Below, one piece after another: positions 1 to 12,472 of a DNA stretch of 64,000 nt. The DNA lies in contig SIJG01000071.1 in assembly GCA_023374025.1 (NCBI GenBank), positions 124,001-188,000 on the forward strand. The letters run 5' to 3'. The position numbers were made by a program, and so were the translations under genes. This DNA is from Heterodera schachtii (taxonomy: Eukaryota > Nematoda > Chromadorea > Rhabditida > Heteroderidae). The stretch's first letter is position 1, and each line of letters opens with the position of its first letter. Under the pieces are notes generated by a model that had not been told where the DNA came from, made no database searches, and was given only the letters and a program-made list of their open reading frames with translations.

Positions 1-1245
1 GTATTAAAAATTATGCTTTTTTGTTGTTGTTTCATTTATAATAATAATAGGATTAATTAAACTATCATATTTCCATCCTTTTAAAGTGCAAATTTTTTTG
101 TTTTTTTTCAATGCTTATCTGAATTAAATAAATTTCTTTTCCTATTAATATTTAATTGAGTTCTTTTCCAAAATTATTCTATTATTTATAATAAAAAATT
201 ATTATTTGTTCAATTTAATTCATTTTTCCATTTTTAATTTTTCACATATTACATATATGTTATTTTACTTATATTTTTAATAGTCCGTCTTTTCTCCAAA
301 ATCGCTCACCTTCTTTTACTTTGGCTATTATCGGTTGAATGATTTTCTGTTACAATAAGACTTCAAAAAAGACAATTAATCAAATCGATCTCCAAAAATT
401 TTTACATAAAATTTCACTTTGAATGAATTGTTTATTAATTATTTTTGAAAATAGGAAAGATTAAACAAATGTTTTTTATGATGTCTTTTCCCAAAGTTTC
501 AAAAATTTCTTCTAAGATTTAAATACTTTTTTTGATAATTCTAATTTAATTAACAATTTTGGTGGGAAAAACCAAAAGAGCTTTTTTTCTCATCAGTAAT
601 TCCGCACTTTTAGACTGACAAATGAGCACTATATTATTAAAAGGATTTAAATATATTTTAAAATATTCATTTATTTTTAGAATCAATTAATTTTTTTTTT
701 ATAATATTTATGTTTTTTCAATGAATATTTCTTATCATATTTATAGTTTTGTTATTTATTAAATATTAATGTATTGTTGCTTAAATTATTGTTAATAAAT
801 TTGAGTAAACATTAGTAAAATTATTTGATTCAGTTAGTAAAAATTAATAAATTCTTTAAAAATATAAATTTCAAATTATTATTGTACTTTTTTTTTATCA
901 CATTGCAATAGAATATTAAATAATAGTATTTTTATATAAATTTTTTTTTGTATTCATTAATAACTTTGCCATGAATTTAAATATTGTAATTATTATTTAA
1001 GGTAAATTCGCGCAATATTAATCTAAATGTTTTATTTAATCTTATATATTATGAATTAAAAAGAATGCAAAATTAGATTCAATATTATAACACCCAAAAA
1101 TTTTTATCAGAAAGAACTATATTAAATGAACAGTATATTTCGAATTGATAAATAACAAATTAAAAAATAAATATAAAAGGAATTTTTTACAATGCGCACA
1201 CAATAAAATAAATAATAGTATAAATTATTTTAAAAATTATATACA
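1..1245. other. A/T-rich non-coding DNA
   Basis: Homopolymer-rich A/T sequence with stops in all frames. I see no gene, RNA or structured repeat here before the 431-bp dispersed repeat begins. Confidence 0.6.
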
Positions 1246-1676
1246 TGCAAGTGCAAAATGAAATAAATTCCATAATGATTATATCGAATAAATATAATTT
1301 ATAATTAACTGATAAAAAGCAATTTTAATTTGACTCGCAATTGCTATGTGAATTCTTTTAATAAAAAATACAATAATATTTACTTTTCAATGAAAAATAA
1401 AATATTTTTATTTATGTAAATGGCAACCACAAGAAACCAGCTCTGGCCTACTCTACACAACAAGAAAAAAGTAAATTTATAACATAAAACTGATGAAATT
1501 AAGCTATCTTTAACTTTATTTTAATATTGGAACTATTATGAAAAAACTCCTGCTAATTTGTAAGCTAACTTTTGATGCTGATCAAAAAATAACGAAAACT
1601 AAACTTAAACTACTTAAAAAATTGCAAATAATTTATTTGTATAAATACAAATAACACACCAAATTCAGTATCTTAT
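1246..1676 (+). repeat. 431-bp dispersed repeat, copy 1
   Basis: Nearly identical, with the same length, to 38728-39158; by eye about eight substitutions and no indels. It encloses micro-ORF island 1420-1482. The 3' part of the same repeat, with a different island, recurs around 53240-53400 and 63715-63870. This is a recent duplication of an older dispersed family. Confidence 0.85.
1420..1482 (+). other. Micro-ORF island, family F2 (20 codons)
   Basis: ATG-to-stop ORF of 20 residues (MATTRNQLWPTLHNKKKVNL) occupying a GC-richer island inside the repeat. Three further F2 islands (38902, 53259, 63743) share the ATG position, an Arg at residue 5 and a Lys-Lys-Lys run near the end, while the residues between differ. 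The bases after the lysines read GTAAAT, a possible 5' splice site, but the other divergent copies lack GT there. No known family is recognised, and coding is unproven. Confidence 0.3.
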
Positions 1677-3347
1677 TAATTTTGCTGAAGAAAAAAAAAC
1701 AACTTTGGGTTAACAAATCCAAAGAGAAACAGAAAATGAAAAATTTAATTACTTATATAAAATAAAATTGACTACATTCTTTTGGTTTCAATATAATAAA
1801 ATACAGAGGGATATATGGATAAGCTTCTTAATTAGGATGAATTAAAAAATAATAAATATGGCGAAAAAATATTAAATAATAACGAAATCCATATCTTTGA
1901 TGACTTTTATTAATACAACTTTACAAAAAATAAAAAGTGCAAAAAAGTAATTTTTATAAATTTAATTGACTTAATTAATCTTTAAGAATCTATCTAACAA
2001 ATTATTAATCACTTCTTTTCATAGTCAAATATTATTAATAGAAAATTACAAAAACTTTATAACCAAACATATTTGTATGACAAAATAAACGGCATTTTAA
2101 CTTAGAAAATTTAAAATGCATTAACTTTTGCCCCCCATTGTAAAAGAAAACTAAATATTGTACATATTTTATGAAAAATAATTAGTTAAAAAATATGTTG
2201 AAAACTTAAATTAAAAAAAAAGAAATATAAAATAAAATAAAATAAAATAAATATACATACAATATTAAAAGCTACTCATAAAACTTCTTCGTTGATACAC
2301 TATGAAAATTGAATGTATTTTTTTCTGCCTATTTTATAAACGAGTTTATATTGTATTACTAAAGCAAAATAACAATAACCTCCGTATTTTGCTTAATCAA
2401 TATTAAAAAAATATCAAAAAATTATTGCCCGATATTTTTAACTTCTTCTAGTCCACAATGTTTCATTTATTTTATCTATTTATATTTTGAATTAAATAAA
2501 ACAAATATATTCTCATGCGATTGCGCATGATTAATAGAACTAAAAAAGATAAAAAAGAATTAAATGCTCATTTTAAATACAAAAATTAAACATCCGACCG
2601 AGCACTTATGCAATTAAAAACTGAATAACAAAATCAGCAGTTCAAAGTTTCGTCAATATATTTATCTAACTATTAAATAATAGAAAAGTTCAAAAAATAA
2701 AATGAAAAATTTTAAACGAAAATTATTATAGAAATTCAAAAATTTTAAAGTATTATTAAAAAATGATATTATAAAATAATTTATGTTCGACCGATTTATT
2801 AAAAAACATTTAAATTGTGATAGTTAAATAATTCAATTTTACATAGAATGCATTTACTATGCTTATAACGCGAACTTGAAATTCGTTTTCACCATTAGAA
2901 ATATATAAATGAATGGAGGAATAAATATTGTAGATATTAAATGATACTAAATATAAAATAGAAAACATAATAGAAAAAACCAAATAATTTAAATATAAAA
3001 TGAGAATTCGAATAAAACGGAATAATTCCATTAGGAAAATGATATTTTAGCCAAATTTTCACTTATGATATTACAATAATAAATTGTTAAAATCAAAATT
3101 TATTTATTTGACATTATTTAAAAACTACAATGGTAAATAAAATGTAAATTACTTCAATATAATTATATTATAATACAAGAAAAAAAATTTAAACTTCTAA
3201 AATTTTTGGGGAACGAAAATTACTTAAAATATTTGTAGAGAAAATGCATAATAAATTAAATAAATGAAAAAATTGAATTTATCTATTCAAAAAAATTTAC
3301 TTAATTTTATTCAAAAACCCAATTAATTATTTTACATAAAAATAAAC
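1677..3347. other. A/T-rich non-coding DNA
   Basis: Mostly A/T-rich sequence with no convincing gene. It contains a short AAAAT-type run near 2229-2250 and one family F5 island on the minus strand at 2472-2528. Confidence 0.55.
2472..2528 (-). other. Micro-ORF island, family F5 (18 codons)
   Basis: Minus-strand ORF starting MRNRMRIY after the context ATTAATC-ATG. Copies at 7686, 35173 and 54067 (minus strand) start in nearly the same context, and three of the four have a Ser-Arg or Asn-Arg pair close to the start. Only the first part is GC-richer, and the tail is A/T sequence. Confidence 0.22.
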
Positions 3348-3447
3348 AAATACAAAAAAAGTTAAGTTTAATAAATACAAAAAAAGTTAAGTTTAATAAA
3401 TACAAAAAAAGTTAAGTTTAATAAATACAAAAAAAGTTAAGTTTAAT
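3348..3447 (+). repeat. Tandem repeat, 4 x 25 bp
   Basis: Four perfect head-to-tail copies of a 25-bp unit containing ATACAAAAAAAGTTAAG (3348-3372, 3373-3397, 3398-3422, 3423-3447). Perfect identity suggests recent expansion. No reading frame or known satellite is recognised. Confidence 0.95.
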
Positions 3448-3983
3448 CTGAGATGATGAACCTGCGTAATATTATAGCAAAACAAAATTGTAATTATTAA
3501 AAACATTTGAAATCTGACGAATTCTTAGCAGCTTATTTATTTATTTATTTATATTAGTAATAATTTATTAAAAATATTTCAAACTTTGCTGGGAAAATAT
3601 TCAGATTCTTAGCAATTAGAGTGATCAGATTTAAAATATTTAATGGCTATTTTCAAAAGTAAAAAAAAATTGCTATCATTTATTGATAAGAAATATAACA
3701 ACTAAATAATTTCTATAAAATAGATGCTAAATTAAAACCATTTTTTGTTTTTAATTTTTGTAAGTTTTTGAGTAATTTTCGCAGGATATCAATCATAAAA
3801 TTTGAGTTTCAATAATCAATTGAAAATATTTCATCAAAAAAATAAAAGCCAGTTGTAAAAATTAGATTTATTACGCTGATGTTTCTATCAAAGGCCACAA
3901 AAGCGATATTTAAATGTAAAAGAAAAGCATCAATTTGAATTTATTAATTTATAAAATAATATTCTGCAAATGCGACCGTAAGA

Positions 3984-4055
3984 ATGAGGTATAATAATTC
4001 AACGCCGCGACATTTGAAAAGAGATTTTAAACATATGTACAAACATACAATTTAA
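3984..4055 (+). other. Micro-ORF island (23 codons)
   Basis: ATG-to-TAA ORF of 23 residues beginning MRYNNSTPRHLKRD, basic overall, in a local GC-rich patch (ACGCCGCGAC). No paralogous copy was found in the window, so it is supported only by composition and the open frame. Confidence 0.2.
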
Positions 4056-5381
4056 TTTTTACGAGTAATCCTAATTGACAAAAAATGCACAATTTGTTTA
4101 AAATAAAAACAATAAATAGAATAAATAAAAATATTAAGTATATTAATTTGAGTATCGGATCTGTACCTTAAATCATAACAATTGTATAAATTATGAAAAC
4201 AACGGATATAAAAATGCTATATTAATTAAATACTAATTGTTATGAGCATATACAATAGATCATCTGTTAATCTTCGGGAAAATGCAATCTCCCATTTGTC
4301 ATGATTAAATAAACTAAACTAAAACTATATTCCCAAATTATAAATAAAATTAGCAATATTAAATCTGCATATTTTAATAAAAGTTGAAATAATGTTAAAT
4401 TTACTTTCTTCTAAAAGTTAGTTGGGTTTCGAATAAAAAATAATTTAAATCGCTTAATATTAAAATAATCATTAGCCAGATTATGTAAGATTTTTTAATG
4501 TATTCGTTTTCTTAATTAATCAGATATAATTTAAATTGATTTTGTTAATTGAATTTAAATTACCACAAACAATAGCAAAAATCATCTAATTTTACATGGA
4601 AAAGCCTGAAAAAATATTTATGTCAATGATTTTTTTTTTACATTTAACTCAAAATTTACTTCTTCTAATTTTAGGTAAATTTTGAATATTTAAAGATAAT
4701 AAATGAATATAAATAGAAAGAATAAAGTTAAAAGAATTCTATATTAAAATGTTTCATTAAAATTATAACTTAAAAGAAGCTGAAGAGAGATATACTGTTA
4801 AAAGACATACGACCCATGTTTATGAAGTAATATTTCGCTAAAAATTGTTACCATAATTAACAATTTAAGGAAAGTGAATCAATAGAAATAAAGCAGATTT
4901 CTTAGATTACCCGCATACTCTTAAAAAATGAAATATTTAAATAATAAAATAATATAATCCGAAATTAATTGCTATAATAACATTAAATCAATTATCAAGT
5001 TCCATATACCAATCATTGGGCTAAAACTAAATTATAAATTAAAGAAAAATAAAGCAAATTTTGAATTAATAGATGACTTTATAAATAAATCATTTTTGAA
5101 ATATTTTAGTCGTTTAAATAGTCCAACAAAGAATAACTAATTTTCAAAATAAATAAATATTTGTAAAGGCAAAGCATCAAATAAAAAACTAATCATTAAT
5201 CAAAAATTTTTGTAAATAAATTAACGAGTAATTTTTGTTTAAATCTTTTTTTAATTGTCTTATTTCCATTGGATCTCGAAAGTATAAGTAATTAAAAAAT
5301 TTTTTGTTAAATGATATTTCAGCTTAATTATTATACATAGCAAATTAAATTACCTATTTATAAATAGAAATTAATTGAAAA

Positions 5382-5447
5382 ATGAAAGAAAAAATTGAAA
5401 ATAAAGAGCTGTCGCCGCGGCAATTTGAAAAACGCCTCTGGTCGTGA
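5382..5447 (+). other. Micro-ORF island (21 codons)
   Basis: ATG-to-TGA ORF of 21 residues beginning MKEKIENKELSPRQFEK and ending RLWS. The GC-rich part (GCTGTCGCCGCGGC) stands out sharply from its surroundings. It lies 235 bp upstream of another island ORF at 5680. No homologue is recognised. Confidence 0.22.
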
Positions 5448-5679
5448 CTCATTAGATAGGTGGGAAACGGTATATATTGCCAAGCCAAAATTGAATGTTA
5501 AAAATAAACGGAAAATTTTTTACTTTAAAGAAATAAATAAATAAATAAAACGCTTAAAAAAGCAATAAATATAAAACAAAATTATTGAGAGAAACCTAAA
5601 AATAAAACATGAAAATGAATAAAAATAATTAATTTATGAATAATAATTTTAAAAAACATTAATAAAAAAATAAATATTA

Positions 5680-5733
5680 ATGTGGCGGGAGCCGAGGCGG
5701 CAAGAAGCCGTACTGAGCAAGAGTTTAATATAA
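5680..5733 (+). other. Micro-ORF island, family F1 (17 codons)
   Basis: ORF MWREPRRQEAVLSKSLI followed by TAA. The right flank (CAAGAGTTTAATATAAATA) recurs at 24895 and, diverged, at 8205, while the GC-rich body differs. At 24868 the same frame also ends K-S-L-I-stop. A related island at 55944 encodes MNRGSCRSGIATTSLKR. The conserved end beside a variable body is the reason for listing it. No splice acceptor precedes the island. Confidence 0.3.
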
Positions 5734-6316
5734 ATACAAATAAAGATATTCGATAAATAAATAAAACACTTTTCAATATTTTAATGAATATTTTAATACA
5801 ATGAGAGTAACTTTTGTTCTCAAACAGAAAAAAAAAATTCTTTTGCCTACTATTCAGATCACGGAGAATGCAGGAAAAAATATAAGTAGGTATATTTACA
5901 TAAATTGGCAGCCTTAAAAATGATCTATTAAAGGAAAAATCTAAAACCTTAATATGTATGATATAAATTGAACTTGAAATGCTAATAAAATATTAAAAAT
6001 AACTTTTTTTTTATAAATGCTATTCATTTTGCCAAAATCAATTGAAAAGAGCACTTTCATAGAACCAAGTTTGAAAACTTAATCGACATGGATTAATAAT
6101 TGCACGAAAATGAAAGAGGAAAATTAAAAATAATAAATTTAAATATTTTACAAATTCAGACTGAAACGATCAAAAAATAAGATGAAAGGCATAAATAAAG
6201 AAAAAAATATATATAATTAAAAAAATCAACTATTAAAGGATTATTTTTATAACTTTAATATATGTTACATATTATTGAATTGAAATGCTTTAAATAATAA
6301 GTAAATTTATTTGTAA

Positions 6317-6361
6317 ATGAGACGGGCAGACATTATTCTTTACAGAATTCCAGGGCACTAA
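6317..6361 (+). other. Micro-ORF island (14 codons)
   Basis: ORF MRRADIILYRIPGH followed by TAA, lying just upstream of one copy of the dispersed TTGGCATTAGTGCC-type repeat. That repeat recurs at about 7930, 49975 and 62990. Weakly supported. Confidence 0.18.
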
Positions 6362-7566
6362 TCCGGTCCAGTATTTCTCAGGATAACCCAAATTATTATT
6401 TTATCACAATTTTTTTTTTGGCTTAGTCAAGTATTTATTTTTAAACAAGTATTCTTAAAAACGCTAAAAATTTTATATCAAAAAGTTTCTTCTATGGTAT
6501 TTTTCAAAATTAAAATTTTTTTATGATAAATATAATTAAATACAATTGTAAATTCCTTAAAGGCAATTCAAAATAAAATGAAATGATTTGTGCTTATAAA
6601 TTTTTATTGATTTTTTATTTTATATAATAATAAAAAATTGAATTTTAATAAAATACAAATCTTTTTTGTAATTAGGACATAAAAAATTTATGGTGGACGA
6701 ATACTTAAAAACCCTGATGCCAATCCCGATTCAGACTTTTTAAAATTCCAGGTTATAAACAAAGAAAGAAAAGTCATTTGAATACTTAAATATTTAAAAA
6801 ATATTTTTTTATTGGACATAAGTGGGAATAAATTAAATTAAATATTTTTATATTATTGAACTGAATAATATAAATTTAAATAAATTATACAAATATGTAT
6901 GTATGTAACTTTCAAAGAAATAAGCATAACATTAATTTTTTAAAAACAGGAAAAAACGAATGTGAAACAATTAATTTCTTCTAATTAATAATGTTTTCGT
7001 TTGAAAAAATCATATTTTTGATTATTAATGCGAATTATTAAAATTATAATAGAAATTACATATAGCTATCGTATGGTACTAATGAGACTATGAGAGAAGT
7101 TAAGAAGTATTAAACTTATCTTGTTTTTATAGATTTATTTAAGAAAATTGAATATTACAAATAATAAACACTAAAATAAACCTTTAAAACAAACAAAAAA
7201 TAAAACAAATACAACAAGCGCTAAGAAATTATATTATAATAGCAAATGTAAAAATTCACAAAAGTTAATCCATAAATTAGAGAAAGTTCACTAGCCAAAG
7301 TGTTTATGCTTTTCCATCAATGAGAAAATTATAATATTTTTTTTCTGAGAAATATAAACGCCATTAAATTGCCAAAAATTATTTTTTCTCAAATCAATAA
7401 TTATAATAAATAAAAAGCGAAATCAATACAAATAGAAAATAATAAAAATATACTCTCATATTAAAATAAATTAGTAAAAATGTTAATGAGAATAAAATTA
7501 AATAAACTAAACGCTTAAGTAAATAAAACTGATAAAATTAATATTTTTTTATTTTTCGAACAATAT

Positions 7567-7686
7567 TTAATTATTTAATTTATTTGAAATGAATAAAAAT
7601 TCTAACTTTAAATTAATAATATGTAAATTTAAAATATAAAATATAATCAAGGGCAACCGTGAAGCCTTGTGTTGGGCAATCAACAT
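7567..7686 (-). other. Micro-ORF island, family F5 (39 codons)
   Basis: Minus-strand ORF beginning MLIAQHKASRLPL in the F5 start context (TTTAATC-ATG), then running into hydrophobic A/T-encoded residues. Only the first 13 codons or so are GC-rich, so the long tail may simply be A/T drift. Confidence 0.22.
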
Positions 7687-8169
7687 GATTAAAAACAAAA
7701 AATAAAATTTAAATAAAGAAAAATTCGTATAAAACAAAGAAAAAATCTACTTTTAATTTAAACATTTAAATGAAGTAAAATTTACAATGTATACAAAATC
7801 AAATTAAAAAGAAACAAATTAAAATTCAATAATAATAATTCATAAAAATATAATTTTAAAATTAAGTTTCAATATAAGAACAGAATTTAAAAAAACCCGC
7901 ATTCTGATCCGAGTAAATATATCATTTTTGGCATTAGTGCCCGTATTATTTTTAAAAGTATTCTTAGAAATGCTATTCATTTTGACTTAAATGCAAGCAA
8001 AACAATAAATATAATATAAAAATAGTTATTAATTAATCAATTGAAAAGAACACATTCATAGAACCAAGTTTGATAACTTAATAATCTACTGGATTTTTTA
8101 ATTTCTACAAAATGCAGAACAAATGAGAGAACTAAAAATAAAAAAATGAAAATGAATAAAAATAATTAA

Positions 8170-8225
8170 TTAATGAACCCCGAGACGTGGCGGTAGAAGC
8201 CTTGGAGGGAGCAAGAATTTACTAT
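8170..8225 (+). other. Family F1 island, broken frame
   Basis: It aligns with 5680-5733 by position and right flank, but the ATG-initiated frame hits TAG after MNPETWR. A frame ending in the F1-like tail is open without an ATG. It looks like a decayed or shifted member of family F1. Confidence 0.3.
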
Positions 8226-8450
8226 AAATAAAAAACAGAGATATTCGAAAGATATTAAAAAACTTATCAATGAAATTAAACAATAAAAATTATAAAAATA
8301 TTTTTCAAAATTTGTCCCATTATTAAAAAGTTTAATTTACCAAAACTCAGTTTTTAAATGTGTAACATGTAAGTTAATTCAATGCAAATGTCGTAAACCA
8401 TTTTTAGGTGCGATCCATGTCGCCTCTTCCTAGTACATATATGCACCAGG

Positions 8451-8540
8451 GACCAGGGATGGGCCTAGGTTTTGCTTTTCGCATTTCGCATTTTTTGGCC
8501 TTTCGCTTTTCGCTTTTTGGCGCAAAAATGCGAAAGTTTC
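8451..8540 (+). repeat. Degenerate word array (TTTTCGC)
   Basis: After an opening CCAGGGATGGGCCTAGG, the sequence is a run of near-copies of TTTTCGC / ATTTCGC on the plus strand, ending in the inverse word (CGCAAAAATGCG). The layout resembles other word arrays here (27.8, 32.6, 41.5, 43.2 and 60.4 kb), each with its own word. The minus-strand open frame across it is an artefact. Confidence 0.6.
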
Positions 8541-9817
8541 ACCCATAAGAATGAATATTTTTGGAACTTTAATTTTTTTTAAAACGAATGCTTCAGACAA
8601 CATAAAAAACTCCAGCAAATTTAAATAATAAATTAAACTGAATATTAAAAAAAGGATAATAATTAATAATTTTAAATTATAACATTTTAAAAGATTATAA
8701 TATATATATAAATTTAGCCAAAAGAAAACCAATCAAATCTTTTATCGAGAAATTAGCTAATAATTAATAATTCATATTTTATAATAGCTAAAAAACAAAA
8801 GTTCTGTCATAAAAATGGTAAATTTGTGACAATTGTCACCTTTTGCGTCATGTTCAGCATGCTTAAATGAAAGAAATAAAATAACAACTTACAATTATAA
8901 AAATAAAATATCAATATTAAAATTAAAATCTGAATAATTTATTAATTTTGAAATAACTTTGAAATTTGAAAGCAATAAAAATTATAAAAAAAATAATAAT
9001 ATAATAATAATAACATTATAAAGAATGCATGAAGCAAGTAAGAATAAACTAACTTTCTTAAAGAAATAACAATAACTGTTGTATGTATGTGTTCGGGTTT
9101 TGTAATTAAGGTTCGAAGAGAAACCCTAATTTAAAGTCTTTAAAAATTCATAAAGCTCAAAATCACATTTATAAATATATAAAATTTTTACTGTGTACAA
9201 GAAGAATTTTTGAATAAAGTTTCGATCTAGAGAAAAATACGAGTTTTTGGGTCAATCTTGAGTCTCAGGATTCGGTCTCAAGCATCTTAACCTTGGAAAT
9301 TTTTAGTCCATTTTTGGAGTTTTAGTCTATAAAATTTGCACCTAAATGAAATTTCGAAACCATGCTTCAAAAATGCGTTAATTTAAGAAAACATTGAAAC
9401 AAAACAAAAATCATCAATTTATTTTTTGATTTTACGTATATACTTGATTGTAAACATAAGACACGGAAAAAAGTTAAATTTGATGAGAAAAACGATAAAT
9501 TAAAAAATCAGCAAGAATGAAAAGCAAATAAAAATATCTCTTAAATTCATTAATAAAATGAAAAAAAAATATTAATAAGTAATAAATAAAATAAATATAA
9601 TTAAAAAAGCATAGTTCTTCCATATAATATTTCTCATACTATCCAATTTATAATGGGATTATTTAGATATGATTAAAAATGTTTAAATAAAAAATAGACT
9701 AAAAAAATAGTGTAATGATAATTAGAGTTTTTTTTATAAAATGTTATGCATTGAAAAGAAATTTTCTTATTTTTAATTTTCAGAAATTCAAAATTCATGA
9801 TGAGGAAAATACCTTGG
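8541..9817. other. A/T-rich non-coding DNA
   Basis: No gene seen. At 9479-9510 lies a degenerate member of the F4 flank (ATGAGAAAAACG, then a stop) without a GC island. Confidence 0.5.
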
Positions 9818-9990
9818 TATAAGGCTTTCTGCCTGCAAATTTCATGAAAAATCTAAACCTTAAAAACTTTTCTACAAAAATAGGCATGTTTTTAAAACTT
9901 GAAAATTTCATGGCGCTTTCATGAAATTGGTTTTAAAGTTTTAGAAATTAATCATTGAAAAATTCTGAAATTTTTCAGGCAGAATGCCAT
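9818..9990. repeat. Small foldback / MITE-like element
   Basis: The outer segment GGCTTTCTGCCTGCAAATTT (near 9830) reappears inverted near 9975 (TTTTTCAGGCAGAATGCC). The centre is itself palindromic around TTTCATGGCGCTTTCATGAAA. No coding capacity and no clear target duplication. Confidence 0.55.
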
Positions 9991-11829
9991 GCTATATGAA
10001 CGAAAATTTTTAATAATAAATCGTTGTATAAACATCGTTTATAAAGAGAGAGAGCAGGGAGAAATTACACCTCTCATTTTGACGTATTATTTCTTTATCT
10101 CTGGTTTATAAAAAACAAATAATTAATTTAATTTTTAAAGGAATGTTTATACGGAAAACCTTAATATAAAGTAATTCAAATAGAACCTTAGTTAAATTTT
10201 AATAAATAACATTTATTTCATTTTTGCCATTTCAAAATCAATGATAAATTGCATTTATTGAATTACAATTTCTCTATTATTCATTTATTGTATAAATATA
10301 TTAAAAAAATAAAAATTAGGATCATTGACAAAGCGTACGAAATGATAAGCAGCAAATTTTAAAAAAAATTATGAAAAAATAAAATTTTTATAATTTCTAA
10401 AATTAAAGTAGGTAAATTATTAGAAAACAAATCATAAACAAATCAAAAAGACTTTTACAATATTATTTTGAATATAGTATTTTTTATTGAATAAATATGA
10501 AAGATTGGAGCATTTTTAATGGAATATTAAAACAAAAACTATAAATATTGTCATAATGATAATATTACGACATATTTTTGCTAAATAATTCTAAAATGTG
10601 ATAATTTAAATTTAAAAAATTTTAAAATAAAAAGATGGAAAATTAATTCTGTCATATCATCAAAAACAAAGATTAAAAAATAATGAAACCACAAAAAACT
10701 GTAATTAGCCAATTAATTTCTCTATTAAACTCGACTATATAAGAAGCAATCATTTTTTGTAAACAATTATTTTATTGGCATACCAACTCACAACTTCACA
10801 TTTTGTCAATGGTCTTCATGAGCGGAAAGGGCAAGAAATATTAATATTAAAAATAATTCATAATCGGCTTGTGAAAAAATAAATGGCATATGAAAATATT
10901 AAAAATAACCAAATAACATATTCAAATTTTACAGCATATTAATGCCTTCAAGATGAAATGTAAAATATTTAGCATGATCTTAAACCATAAAAAGCAAAAA
11001 TAAATGTTACCCGAATTTAAATAATTTAATTCAAACAATAAAATATTTGCACTTCGGTAAAATGCCAACTTAGCACTTATTCTCACAATAAGAAAATTGA
11101 TTTTAATTTAATAAAATTAAATATTAGAAACTAATTTTAAAAGGAATATCACTACGGAAAAACTAAATATAAAATAATTCAAATAGAATAAAGCTGAACT
11201 TTGCGTAATAATACAATTTAATTTTAAAATTTTTAAATATTATATATTATGACTAAAAACAATTCAAAATTAAATTCAATATTACCTAATATAAAAACAA
11301 TTAATATTGAAAAAAAAATTCATCAGAAGGGAAGGAATTACTATTAAATGAAAAGTTATTTTAGAATTAATAAATCACAAATTAAAAATACAAACATATA
11401 AAAGGAATTGTTTATATTGCGCACACAATGGAAAAAACAGAAAAAATAAAATAATTGTATAAATTATATTAAATACTATATACAAATCGCAGTGTAAAAA
11501 GTTAATAAATATACCTTTATTTATTTATTAATTTTCAATAATGGAATTTTCGTTTACGAAAATGGTAATTTATTTTGGACAAACCTTTGGCAACCACGTG
11601 AAATTAATTTGAATAATATCAATTTAGCAAAGGCAAAAAGCAAGCATTAAATGGAAATTAAAATCACAAATTTGCATTTACTTAAGAAATAACAAAATTT
11701 AATAAAAATAATATTTAAAAGAATACAAATAAAATAAAACTACAAAAACGAAACAATGCAATAAATCTTTTCATCACCACAGTTTGAACAAAATTTGTTT
11801 TATGTAAAATTTAAAAAAGTTAAAATAAA

Positions 11830-11994
11830 ATGGTAAAAGAAAAAAATAATTCTTATCAAAATTGGACGAATGGAGAGAAAATAAAGGAACACATTATTTG
11901 GGATTGCAAAACCCAAGCAAACAATAAAAAACACCTGTACACTGAGAAATTGAAAGTGATAAGAAAAAAAGAAAACATTTTTTTATTTGATTGA
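11830..11994 (+). other. Isolated 54-codon ORF
   Basis: ATG-to-TGA frame of 54 residues (MVKEKNNSYQNWTNGEKIKE at the start), rich in Lys, Asn and Glu but also with Trp, Cys and His, which are unusual for random A/T DNA. No signal peptide, domain or neighbour was recognised. It could be a chance ORF or an exon. Confidence 0.2.
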
Positions 11995-12279
11995 AAATTG
12001 AACTGCATATTATCAATAAAACTTAATTAAAAAATGAAAAAAAATAGTGAAAATAAAAATTAGAGATTTTTATTTTAATTTCTTTGAACCCAATTTTTGA
12101 TCTTCCATAAAAGCAAAAAGAAATTAATATATGACATTTTCTAATTAAAAAATAGTTAAAAACAGATTTAAATGATCTTTCCGCCGGTGGTCTAATATTT
12201 AGGGATTTTCAGAGAATTTTATTTTAAATAAAAAACTAAAATTCAACAAAATTAATAGCGAAAACCAAGTAAATTTAAT

Positions 12280-12400
12280 TATCAAAAGGGTTCACCACCT
12301 TGTTTCCAATCAACGACTTCTAGTCAAGTTTTATTAATAAAAAAAAATAGTTATATTCCAAATACAAAATAAATTAACAATAATTATTAAGTCCAAAAGG
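12280..12400 (+). other. Variable island with conserved flank, family F7 copy 1
   Basis: Left flank (..ATCAAAAGG) and right flank (TAGTCAAGTTTTATTAATAA) match 63468-63570, while the 30 bp between differ. In one plus-strand frame both copies read Gln-Lys, then about 12 variable residues, then SQVLLIK. Neither frame has an ATG, so a spliced exon or a non-coding function is equally possible. Confidence 0.3.
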
Positions 12401-12472
12401 CAAAATCATCATAGTACGAGAGCGAGAATCCGGAGACAAATTAATAAATTTAAAAAAAAAAGAATAAAAAAT

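Larger units (their letters stand above)
3448..8450. other. A/T-rich DNA with scattered GC islands
   Basis: No conventional gene is visible. The region is a mosaic of diverged dispersed repeats. One repeated motif (TTTTTTGGCATTAGTGCC and its variants, followed by TTTTTAAACAA-type sequence) appears near 6415-6460, 7930-7975, 49970-50025 and 62990-63045. GC-richer islands at 3984, 5382, 5680, 6317, 7686 and 8176 are listed separately. Confidence 0.55.
9991..12472. other. A/T-rich DNA with weak islands
   Basis: No conventional gene. It contains a very short ORF at 10809-10844 (MVFMSGKGKKY), an isolated 54-codon ORF at 11830, and an island with conserved right flank at about 12285-12390. That island (F7) matches 63470-63570 in flank but not in core. 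Confidence 0.5.

Noticed and set aside
3348..3447. CRISPR-like array
   Set aside because: The 25-bp units are contiguous, with no spacers.
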